Assembly: GCA_937958685.1 (NCBI GenBank)
Contig: CALGNF010000024.1
Span: forward strand, 1-13,409
From: an uncultured Caryophanales bacterium
GTDB taxonomy: Bacteria; Bacillota_I; Bacilli_A; Izemoplasmatales; Hujiaoplasmataceae
Reading direction: 5' to 3'
Length of the DNA: 13,409 nucleotides
The translations under genes were made by a program, and so were the position numbers. Below, in pieces: positions 1 to 6,790 of this stretch. The notes beneath the pieces are model-generated. The model was given only the letters and a program-made list of their open reading frames with translations. It did no database searches and was not told where the DNA came from. The first letter of the stretch is position 1. Every line of letters starts with the position of its first letter.

Positions 1-54
1 CCCCCGACCGACGGCTCCGGAAGCCGCTGCTCTATCCAGCTGAGCTATCGGGCC
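1..54 (-). tRNA. tRNA-Arg(CCG), partial (3' end outside window)
   Basis: Read on the minus strand the gene starts at 54 with acceptor strand GGCCCGA, then T8, A9, a GCTC/GAGC D stem and an anticodon arm GCGGC-TTCCGGA-GCCGT, which places CCG at positions 34-36 (arginine, CGG codons). The window edge cuts the gene in the T arm, so the 3' acceptor strand is not visible. It lies 32 nt downstream of tRNA-Arg(CCT). No good promoter is seen in that gap, so both probably share one transcript. Apart from the anticodon it is almost the same sequence as its neighbour. Confidence 0.93.
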
Positions 55-86
55 GGATATATCTTAACTGTTGAGATTAGCCATAG

Positions 87-163
87 TGGCGACCCGGAAG
101 GGATTCGAACCCCCGACCGACGGCTTAGGAAGCCGCTGCTCTGTCCTGCTGAGCTACCGGGTC
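87..163 (-). tRNA. tRNA-Arg(CCT)
   Basis: Complete 77-nt tRNA including an encoded CCA (87-89). Acceptor strand GACCCGG (163-157) pairs with CCGGGTC, the discriminator is G, and the T loop reads TTCGAAT. The anticodon arm GCGGC-TTCCTAA-GCCGT gives anticodon CCT (arginine, AGG codons). Its 5' end lies a few bases after the expected start of the extended -10 promoter at 172-177. Confidence 0.96.
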
Positions 164-171
164 CAGATATT

Positions 172-200
172 ATTATACCACCAAAGCACGAAAACACAAA
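172..200 (-). promoter_or_regulatory. Promoter of tRNA-Arg(CCT)/tRNA-Arg(CCG)
   Basis: On the minus strand TATAAT (177-172) is preceded by TGG, forming an extended -10 (TG-N-TATAAT). The predicted start is near 165, two bases before the tRNA 5' end. The -35 is poor (TTTGTG at 200-195 with a 17-bp spacer), which fits an extended -10 promoter. Confidence 0.7.
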
Positions 201-453
201 TGAAAAAGTGCGACTGGCAGTATTATCACTGACAGAATTTGCGAACTGACAACAATCTTGTCCTGTTTCACAAAGGATTTCCAGGCGCGTTTGGCTCCGG
301 GGCAGATTTCACCACCACCCATGATGTGATTCCATGATCCGACACAGGCTCGGTCAACTTGCCTTTGTCAATAGCTCCGTACACAACCTAAGTTGTTATC
401 ATAAGGGTATTAATCATCAATCAAAGTAAGGCAACAAGGATCATGAATAACTG
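178..453. other. Intergenic stretch without a recognisable gene
   Basis: Between the tRNA-Arg(CCT) promoter and the tRNA-Arg(TCT) terminator I find no convincing gene. On the minus strand there is an open frame of about 39 codons between a TAG near 388 and a TGA near 271, with a GTG but no ATG start and no Shine-Dalgarno sequence. A short inverted repeat (ACAAC/GTTGT around loop TTAG, near 386-400) and an imperfect -10/-35 pair (GATAAT near 219, TTGTCA near 250, spacer 19) are present. They could belong to a small RNA or a decayed gene, or be chance. Confidence 0.4.
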
Positions 454-476
454 AAAAAGAGCCGGTATCCAGCTCT
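454..476 (-). terminator. Rho-independent terminator of tRNA-Arg(TCT)
   Basis: On the minus strand AGAGCTGG-ATA-CCGGCTCT (476-458) forms an 8-bp stem with one G-T pair and a 3-nt loop, followed directly by a T run (458-454). It lies 13 nt after the CCA end of tRNA-Arg(TCT), so this tRNA is probably a single-gene transcript. Confidence 0.85.
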
Positions 477-489
477 GTGGTTGCATAAA

Positions 490-566
<77 letters not shown>

Positions 567-580
567 GTCGCGCAGTTAAT

Positions 581-609
581 ATTATAATGTAAAGGCCGGA
601 CTTTGTAAA
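581..609 (-). promoter_or_regulatory. Promoter of tRNA-Arg(TCT)
   Basis: TTTACA (609-604) and TATAAT (586-581) with a 17-bp spacer on the minus strand, 5/6 and 6/6 matches to the SigA consensus. The predicted start is near 574, about 8 nt before the mature 5' end at 566. It sits only 27 nt after the stop codon of the upstream glycosyltransferase gene, so read-through from that operon could add to tRNA transcription. Confidence 0.88.
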
Positions 610-635
610 GGAGAAAATCGGGCGCCGAAGCGGAG

Positions 636-3539
636 TCATGACTTGTCCTCGGCCGGTTTCTGGGTAAAACCGACTCTATTCATCTCGCCCCAGACATTTG
701 TTTCCCGGAGGGATGACAAATAGCCTTTGATCCGGTAGAGGCTGACAAACTGCCGCCAACCGAAATTCTCGCAGACGGCAATCACGATCAGGTTGAAAAC
801 ATCCCTGACTGAAAACGAGGCGGTTTCCTCTTCGCTGATGAAAAGCGACAGGATCGACATGAAGATTCCCATGACGACGGTGACGAGCAACAGCAACAGC
901 ACGATGTCGATGCTCAGGATGCCAAGCGCCAGTCCGACGATCACCGCGACATAAGCCTGGATTTCGAAGAGCGGTCCGATCATCTCGAAGATGAAGAAAT
1001 ATGGCATGCCGATCAGACCGGGCTGCCTGTATGCGGGGTTGAAGATCAGTTTGCGATGATAGGAGAGGATGTCGACAAGACCGCGCTGCCAGCGGTTCCG
1101 CTGCTTGAAGAATGATTTGCGCGCCTCGGGAACTTCGGTATAGCATCTGGCATTGCCGATATAGTCGACGCGAAAGCGGAGTTTCGCCTCGAGCGCGCGC
1201 CGGGTGATCCGGACCACGAGCTCCATGTCCTCGCCGACAGTCCCTTTTTTCAGGGAACTTTCGGTAAGGTAGCCACCGACTTCCGTCAGAATGCGCTTTT
1301 CGAACAGTCCAAAGGCGCCAGAGACGATCAAAAGCGATCGCAGACCGGCGAAGCCGCCGCGGCTGATATTGAAGGCGCGGAGATACTCGATTGTCTGGAG
1401 TTGGGCGAGGAGGGAGCGCGAGAGCCCCTTGCTCTCGATTTTGCCCTTGTCGACGACGTAGCCGTTGACGGGCACGATGCTGCCGCCCAGGGCGAGGGTG
1501 ATGTTGTCGTGGTCGAGCATCGAGGACATCAGCCGTAACAAGGCGTCTTTTTCGAGGATCGAATCGGCATCGATTCCGCAGATATACTCGCAGGCGCTGA
1601 AGTTGATGCCGACATTCAGGGCGTCTGCCTTGCCGCCGTTTTCTTTGTCGATCACGGTCAGGGACGGCAAATAGCGGTTCTTGTAGACCGCCCTGACCGA
1701 TTTCGTCTTGATGGCTTCGCTGTAATTGGCGTTCTTGCGCTCCAGCTGAAAGTGCTCGATCAGTTTGTTGACAGTCTGATCCTTGGAGCCGTCATTGACG
1801 ACGATGACCTCAAACTCGGGGTAATCGAGATTGAGCAGGGAATTGACGCTTTCCACGATCGACAACTCCTCGTTGTAGGCGGGCGCGATGATCGATATCG
1901 ACGGCAGCATCATCGGCTCAAAGAGGAAGTTTTTCGTTTTAAGGGCGTAAAGCCGTCGTTGCCGGCGGGAGCGAAGATACGAAAGGATCGCCACAAAGAA
2001 GTAAACGAGGTTGACAGAAAGATAATAGACGATGAAGATCTTGTTGACAATGATGATGTATTGGGTGAAGTTTTCCCGCGGCGAATTGGTGGCGAGCGTG
2101 GCGATGTTGGCAAGGACGAACACGAGTGGGCAGATGATGAGGGTCACCAGAAGCAGCCTGAGCAGCCATCTTGTCTTGCGAATCTCCGGCACTGGCGCCG
2201 TCTTGGCGCCTTTCTCGGGCTTGGTTTTCTTGATTCCCAAGACTTTCAGGACGCCTTCATCAGCGAAGGTCGCCAATTCATCGCGGAAACTTGGTATCGA
2301 TTCCGCAAGCGGACCCAGAAAGCCGATGAGCGGCTTCGTGATGTCGGGCACGCGGTTATGGTTGAGGAATTCGATCAAATCGGCGGTGTAGCCCTTCTCG
2401 ACGATGAGGAAAAGCATCTGCCCAAGCAGACGGTCATTGCGGTTGAGCAGTTTCAAAAGCAGGTAGTCGATCCGATGGGAAATGACGTGCGCCAACAAGG
2501 CTTTTTGGTCGGGTTGCGACGTCGTTTGGATCAGATCGAGGATATCGCCATAAAGACCCTGGTTGCTGTCGAGGATTCTGGTGATGACATGCGCCCGGTG
2601 CTCGTCCAATTCGGTACCGTCCGCATAGCCGAGGATGGTCTTCACCGAGGCCAGCGTGGCGATATTTTGGAAGGAGTCCGTGGCGATCTTGACGATTTCC
2701 GGGTTGCTCGAGGAAAGGTACTCCGGCTTGTTCAGGGGGGTGTCGTAGATATTGGCTAGCGCCCGGAGCACTTGATAATACAACCGCACGACCCGCTGCT
2801 TGCGGACCTCGCTGAAAGTCGGATGGGTGGCTCCGCCCAAAAAGGCTTCGATAGTTCGCAATTCCTCGACAAGAATCTGTTTGAATTCCTTCCGGTAATA
2901 AACATTGGTCAGATCGACGAAAACTTCCTTGATTTCCATTTCCGGACGGCGAAAGATACGCTCCAGATGGGCTTCCACGGATAGCAAGTGCCGTTTGAGG
3001 ATGCCGATGAGGCGCACTTGGTAATACCGGCGACTGCCGATGATGCTGTCGACGATCGCCTGCAGGATATGTTGGTCGATCTTGTTCTTGAGCGCATTCA
3101 GCAAATAGATTTTTACATGTTCCGAACGTTCGACTCTCAAGGCGCTTACCAAAGCGCTGCGGATTTCCGCCGAGTCAAAACAGCCGAGATAATGGATCGC
3201 CTGTTTGCGCTTCAGCGAACTTAACGCGCGCAGATTCCCCAATAATCGGCGGTATAATCTTGAGGTCAGAAAATCCTCGGACACGAGACGCCTGGTCTCC
3301 TGGTCGAGCGTCACTTCATTCATGGCCTTGACATAGGCGTCAAGCAGATCGCGACGGCAGGCTTTGCGATCGATTGGTTGTCGCCGATACAGGCGGGCCA
3401 GCATGGCGGCTTCCGCCTGTTCTCGCCTTCTTGCCTGCAACATCCGGAATCTGCGTCTTATAAACAGGGCGACGAGCAGAACGGCGGTTGCCAGCAACAC
3501 CGCGAAAATCAGAATCAGGATGATTCTTGAGGGTTGCAT
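636..3539 (-). CDS. Membrane family 2 glycosyltransferase with HEAT-like N-terminal region
   Basis: A 967-aa membrane protein that probably polymerises an exported polysaccharide at the cytoplasmic membrane from a nucleotide sugar. Seen: an N-terminal membrane segment (about residues 6-27) followed by a basic stretch; a long helical, repeat-like region (about 60-440) resembling HEAT/ARM repeats; two membrane segments (about 457-482 and 494-521); a GT2 domain (about 547-820) with VNDGS (D583), ENGGKADALN (633-642), DAD (657-659), VGED (768-771) and QRNRW (813-817); and three or more C-terminal membrane segments (about 843-900 and beyond). The D, D, D, QxxRW set is that of processive GT2 synthases such as cellulose, hyaluronan or poly-GlcNAc synthases. 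No PilZ domain is seen. The ATG at 3539 lies 3 nt after the stop of the upstream gene, with GGAG about 12 nt before it inside that gene, so the two are translated as one operon. The sugar is unknown and no export partner lies in the window. Confidence 0.9.
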   Translation of the reverse strand: MQPSRIILILIFAVLLATAVLLVALFIRRRFRMLQARRREQAEAAMLARLYRRQPIDRKACRRDLLDAYVKAMNEVTLDQETRRLVSEDFLTSRLYRRLLGNLRALSSLKRKQAIHYLGCFDSAEIRSALVSALRVERSEHVKIYLLNALKNKIDQHILQAIVDSIIGSRRYYQVRLIGILKRHLLSVEAHLERIFRRPEMEIKEVFVDLTNVYYRKEFKQILVEELRTIEAFLGGATHPTFSEVRKQRVVRLYYQVLRALANIYDTPLNKPEYLSSSNPEIVKIATDSFQNIATLASVKTILGYADGTELDEHRAHVITRILDSNQGLYGDILDLIQTTSQPDQKALLAHVISHRIDYLLLKLLNRNDRLLGQMLFLIVEKGYTADLIEFLNHNRVPDITKPLIGFLGPLAESIPSFRDELATFADEGVLKVLGIKKTKPEKGAKTAPVPEIRKTRWLLRLLLVTLIICPLVFVLANIATLATNSPRENFTQYIIIVNKIFIVYYLSVNLVYFFVAILSYLRSRRQRRLYALKTKNFLFEPMMLPSISIIAPAYNEELSIVESVNSLLNLDYPEFEVIVVNDGSKDQTVNKLIEHFQLERKNANYSEAIKTKSVRAVYKNRYLPSLTVIDKENGGKADALNVGINFSACEYICGIDADSILEKDALLRLMSSMLDHDNITLALGGSIVPVNGYVVDKGKIESKGLSRSLLAQLQTIEYLRAFNISRGGFAGLRSLLIVSGAFGLFEKRILTEVGGYLTESSLKKGTVGEDMELVVRITRRALEAKLRFRVDYIGNARCYTEVPEARKSFFKQRNRWQRGLVDILSYHRKLIFNPAYRQPGLIGMPYFFIFEMIGPLFEIQAYVAVIVGLALGILSIDIVLLLLLVTVVMGIFMSILSLFISEEETASFSVRDVFNLIVIAVCENFGWRQFVSLYRIKGYLSSLRETNVWGEMNRVGFTQKPAEDKS

Positions 3540-3542
3540 GCG

Positions 3543-5567
3543 TCAATTACGCTCCATGGATCGCTGCATAAGCCCTAAAATCTCCTCGAAAATCAGGGGT
3601 TTTTCCAGGACCGCGTCGATTCCGAGACGGTTAGCCCGAATGATCGTCTCCGGAGTCTTGTTATAGGTTGTCAAGATGAAATGGGTGTTCAGCGTCTGTG
3701 ACTGCTCGTTGAGTTTCAATTTGAGTGTGAAGCCATCGATTTTGGGAAGGATCTTCGCGACGATGAAAGCGCTGAACTTACCAGTGGTTGCGGCTTCCCA
3801 TCCGGCTTGACCGTCCATGCAGACGCTCACATCGAAATTGGCCTTGGCAAAATAGGCGCGAAACAACTTGATCAGGATCTCGTCGTCATCAACCAATAGG
3901 ATGCGCGTTCTGTCGCTCACTTGTTTGGCGTCCTGGCCATTGACAAGTGTGTTCGTCCCGAGTTTGCCAGCCAGCTTGATTCGGTTTTCACCGGTGGTGA
4001 TCAGCAAATCGACAAGTTCTCTCGCTGTTTCTGTTTGCGGCAACTCCGACAAGGACGTCAAGGCGATGGAGACGGTCACGGGTTCGACGAAGATCTCGGC
4101 CTTGCCAACGGCGGCCTGGATTCGCGCAGCCAGTTGACGGATCGCTTCGAGGTCTGCCGCTTCCCTCATGATGATGAACCCTGGGCCGTTGCGCTTGACG
4201 ATCAGATCGCGTTCCTCACCGGTTTGTTTGAGAATGAAGGCCAGGTTGCGGATCGTCTCATCCCCGATGTTCTTGCCGTATTTGGTGTTCAGTTCGGTGA
4301 TCCGATCCAAAGTCAGAAAGATCAAATGAATGTCTTGCAGGGCGACGTCCTGATTGCGGCCCGTCTCAAGTCGGTGCAGCAGGTGCTTCTCCAGGAACTG
4401 CTGGTTGTAGCAGCCGGAGAGGGAGTCTTTGAGCATTCTTTCGGCCGTTTGCTGCAATTCATTCTCGAGACTGCTCAACCGGGTGCCCAATTCCCGTTTT
4501 TCGGTGTCAAGTTCGACAACCTTGCGTTCGATCGAAAGCGAGGCGCTTTGATAGATTGCCGGTTTCTCAACTTTTCGCAGAGCCACCAGTTTGTTAACCA
4601 TCGGTTCGAGCAACGCCAGCCAACTGACACCTTTCTTGGTGTAAATCAGGTCAAACAGCGACTGCCAGAGACGGTAGTCGCTGAGACCACGATCGACGAT
4701 TGTCATCTGTTTGTCGTCAAAGGCGATCGCCGAGTTCGCAAAAACGCTTCTGACCTCCGCATCAGTGTGCAGGCTTCGCAGTTTGCTCACGACCTGGTTG
4801 GCATATTCGAGATAGGGATAGGCGGCTTTCTTCTTGATCGTTCCATCAGTGGTGGCATAATTGTAGAATGGTCGTTGCGAAAGCACTTCCACAAGTTGTG
4901 CGACTTCTGAAGCTGTGAAACACTTGCCTGAGCGGGTGATGGCGAGTTGGATAGCGCGGTCGCCGATCCTGGCGAGGAGCGGTCGCAAAAAATCGATCGA
5001 GGGGATGATGTTGCTCTGATGCGCGCTGACCAGTTCCATCCGGTCATGGGTGGCATCTTCCCGGAGATAATCGAAAACATGGTTGGCAAGCAGCAACTCC
5101 TGATTGGGAAAGTAGACCATGAACGACTGCGCTTCAGTCACGAACGGCGTCAGCCAAAACTCCAGCGTGGAACCGCTTTTCAAAATCAAGAGTGGCGGTT
5201 GGTCGGCAAGATTGTATATTCGGATATTCGGATATTGCGACAGCACCCCCGCGTATTCGCGGGCATTGGCGACGATCGTCGTCTTCACGCCGAAATCCCG
5301 GAGTTCGGAAAGGCGGGAAACGATGGGCATCGTAAGTTCCGGAATCAGGATCGCCTCGAGCAAGACCGGGGGACAGATCCCGGTGATGGCCAAGAAGATG
5401 TCATGGAACGCGTATGCGGGATTCACACCGAAAAGCACGCAGCTGTCACCGAGTCTGAGCAGTTGCATGGCCAGGGGATCGGGAACCGGCGCGGAGGGCG
5501 CAAGCACGTAGAGGATGTCGCTGATTTTGCGGAGCGCAAGCGGTGATGCGGGCGTTCTAGAGATCAC
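3543..5567 (-). CDS. Degenerate ODP(MBL-fold)-GGDEF-receiver signalling protein
   Basis: A 674-aa soluble protein, GTG start at 5567 behind a strong Shine-Dalgarno AGAGGTGATCC. Residues about 15-230 resemble the oxygen-binding di-iron (ODP, flavodiiron-type metallo-beta-lactamase) fold: WLTPF...SFMVYFPNQELLL matches the family pattern, but the expected iron ligands are replaced (H-x-E-x-D-H by I75-P-E77-L-T79-M80; later ligands by T144, H163 and S213). A helical linker and a probable coiled coil (about 343-380) lead to a GGDEF-like domain (about 380-545) starting DSLSGCYN. There GGDEF is NGPGF (460-464), a metal-binding Asp is T419, and the RxxD inhibitory site is absent (E451, D454 kept). 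The C-terminal receiver domain (about 553-672) keeps the acidic pocket (D560-D562), T633/T634 and K656, but the phospho-acceptor Asp is Ala604 (codon GCG). Seen: all motifs and losses. Inferred: a non-enzymatic sensor or scaffold controlling the downstream glycosyltransferase. The ODP assignment is less sure than GGDEF and receiver. Confidence 0.85.
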   Translation of the reverse strand: MISRTPASPLALRKISDILYVLAPSAPVPDPLAMQLLRLGDSCVLFGVNPAYAFHDIFLAITGICPPVLLEAILIPELTMPIVSRLSELRDFGVKTTIVANAREYAGVLSQYPNIRIYNLADQPPLLILKSGSTLEFWLTPFVTEAQSFMVYFPNQELLLANHVFDYLREDATHDRMELVSAHQSNIIPSIDFLRPLLARIGDRAIQLAITRSGKCFTASEVAQLVEVLSQRPFYNYATTDGTIKKKAAYPYLEYANQVVSKLRSLHTDAEVRSVFANSAIAFDDKQMTIVDRGLSDYRLWQSLFDLIYTKKGVSWLALLEPMVNKLVALRKVEKPAIYQSASLSIERKVVELDTEKRELGTRLSSLENELQQTAERMLKDSLSGCYNQQFLEKHLLHRLETGRNQDVALQDIHLIFLTLDRITELNTKYGKNIGDETIRNLAFILKQTGEERDLIVKRNGPGFIIMREAADLEAIRQLAARIQAAVGKAEIFVEPVTVSIALTSLSELPQTETARELVDLLITTGENRIKLAGKLGTNTLVNGQDAKQVSDRTRILLVDDDEILIKLFRAYFAKANFDVSVCMDGQAGWEAATTGKFSAFIVAKILPKIDGFTLKLKLNEQSQTLNTHFILTTYNKTPETIIRANRLGIDAVLEKPLIFEEILGLMQRSMERN

Positions 5568-5584
5568 TGGATCACCTCTATTAA

Positions 5585-5593
5585 ATTATACCA
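5585..5593 (-). promoter_or_regulatory. Extended -10 promoter of the signalling protein-glycosyltransferase operon
   Basis: TGG-TATAAT on the minus strand (5593-5585), an extended -10 with no recognisable -35 at 17 bp (TCCGTT). The predicted start near 5578 leaves a leader of only about 11 nt, just long enough for the AGAGGTGATCC ribosome site before the GTG at 5567. The coaD terminator lies directly upstream. Confidence 0.65.
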
Positions 5594-5630
5594 AAGTTGC
5601 TGTCGGTAACGGAGGGCAGCACGAAAATAA

Positions 5631-5660
5631 TAAGAAAAACCGCCAATAATTATTGACGGT
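5631..5660 (-). terminator. Rho-independent terminator of the pepM42-rsmD-coaD unit
   Basis: On the minus strand an 11-bp inverted repeat (5660-5650 with 5649-5639, one G-T pair, essentially no loop in the DNA) is followed by TTTTTCTTATTATTTT. The coaD stop codon TAA (5652-5650) is part of the upstream stem arm. Confidence 0.88.
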
Positions 5661-6144
5661 TCGAGGGGAATCCGAATTTCTGCTTGAAGGCGAGGATGAC
5701 TGCTTTGGGAACAAAAGGCGTGACATCGCCTCCGAAGCGGGCCAACTCCCGGACCGAGGATGATGACAGGTAGGAATATTTACCTTCGGTCATCAGGAAG
5801 ACAGTGTCGATATCGCTGGCAATCTTGCGGTTGAAGTTCGTCAACTGAAATTCGTAATCATAATCGGTGACAGCCCGCAACCCCCGGAGGATGTGGCTCG
5901 CGCTCAGTTCCCGGCAGTGCTCGACAGTCAATTTGGTAGCCATCACGACCTCGACGTTGTCAAGTCCGAGAGTGGCGTCTTTGACAAGTTCGAATCGTTC
6001 TTCGGCACTGAACAGGGTGTGTTTGTTGGGATTGGTAGAGACGGCGACATAAAGTTTGTCGAACAGCTTGGCGCCCCGTTGGATGATGTCCAGGTGACCG
6101 AAGGTGATCGGATCGAAACTGCCAGGGTAGAAACCGGTTTTCAT
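5650..6144 (-). CDS. coaD: Phosphopantetheine adenylyltransferase
   Basis: Cytoplasmic enzyme of CoA synthesis that joins 4'-phosphopantetheine and ATP to dephospho-CoA and pyrophosphate. The 164-aa product has the family's usual length. Seen: the nucleotidyltransferase motif GSFDPITFGH (T14-F-G-H17), K41 in NPNKHTLFS, RGLRAVTDYDYEFQ (88-100) and the C-terminal SSSSVRE (127-133). I chose the ATG at 6144 rather than an in-frame ATG 39 nt upstream: MKTGFYPGSFDP is the family's usual start, and AAGGAGG sits 6 nt before it. That ribosome site also encodes the last codons of rsmD, and the rsmD stop is 1 nt away, so the two are translationally coupled. The stop codon is buried in the terminator stem. 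Confidence 0.96.
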   Translation of the reverse strand: MKTGFYPGSFDPITFGHLDIIQRGAKLFDKLYVAVSTNPNKHTLFSAEERFELVKDATLGLDNVEVVMATKLTVEHCRELSASHILRGLRAVTDYDYEFQLTNFNRKIASDIDTVFLMTEGKYSYLSSSSVRELARFGGDVTPFVPKAVILAFKQKFGFPSNRQ

Positions 6145-6145
6145 A

Positions 6146-6724
6146 TTATTCCTCCTTGGGTGAGCGATCGGGAACGAACTCATAGAGATGGTATTTGGTC
6201 GATCCGGCCGTCCTTGTCCGTAACAGGCGCAGATTGCGCAAAACAGCTGTCACGACGGTGTTGCTGCCGGTTTCCAAAACGACGAGCGCGCCGTCGGTGA
6301 GTATATTCGCCTCCACTATTTTCCTAAGCAAGCATTCATGCTCAGTGAAGGCATAGGGTGGATCGGCGAGGATCAGCGAATACAAAGTGTGATGGGCTTG
6401 TTTGATGAAAGCCCGCCAATCGGCATGGATGATGATGCAATCCTCGCCTTCGCGAAACTTGAGTTTGTCGCGATTTTCCGTGATGGTGCGGATGGCCTCG
6501 CGGCTGTCATCGACGAAGTAGCATTGGGAGAAACCACGGCTCAAGGCCTCGAAGCCGAGCGAACCGCTACCCGCAAACAAATCGACACAGACGCCGCCCG
6601 TGAAATATTGACCGAGGATGTTGAAGAGCATTTCCTTGTTCTTGTCGGTTGTGGGCCGGGTGTTCTTGCGGTCGACTTCGGCGATCCTGGCGCCCTTGCG
6701 AGTGCCGGATATGATCCTTAGCAT
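6146..6724 (-). CDS. rsmD: 16S rRNA (guanine966-N2)-methyltransferase
   Basis: SAM-dependent methyltransferase modifying G966 (E. coli numbering) of 16S rRNA during 30S assembly. The 192-aa product has full length. Seen: RIISGTRKG at the N-terminus, TRPTTDKNKEMLFNIL (22-37), the SAM-binding motif DLFAGSGSLGFEALSRG (48-64) and the catalytic DPPY (121-124). ATG at 6724 with GAGGGTGAT 5-13 nt upstream. It lies 66 nt after the aminopeptidase and directly before coaD; the rsmD-coaD pair is a common arrangement in Bacillota (ylbH-coaD in Bacillus). No terminator or clear promoter is seen in the 66-nt gap, so co-transcription with the aminopeptidase is likely. Confidence 0.95.
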   Translation of the reverse strand: MLRIISGTRKGARIAEVDRKNTRPTTDKNKEMLFNILGQYFTGGVCVDLFAGSGSLGFEALSRGFSQCYFVDDSREAIRTITENRDKLKFREGEDCIIIHADWRAFIKQAHHTLYSLILADPPYAFTEHECLLRKIVEANILTDGALVVLETGSNTVVTAVLRNLRLLRTRTAGSTKYHLYEFVPDRSPKEE

Positions 6725-6790
6725 GTTATCACCCTCATCATTTTATCATCGCGGGGAGGAATAAGCAAGGGTTACCCGGGCAGTCGGTGA

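Noticed and set aside
612..635. Terminator after the glycosyltransferase gene
   Set aside because: Only a 3-bp CGC/GCG stem with a TTCG loop, followed by CCCGATTTTC; too weak to call, so read-through towards tRNA-Arg(TCT) remains possible.
1752..2759. Plus-strand open frame of 335 codons inside the glycosyltransferase gene
   Set aside because: It runs antisense to conserved GT2 and linker sequence, its translation is of low complexity and Asp/Gln/Arg-rich, and there is no ribosome site.
6145..6183. 13-residue extension of coaD
   Set aside because: MKTGFYPGSFDP is the standard CoaD start and carries the AAGGAGG site; the extension overlaps rsmD.
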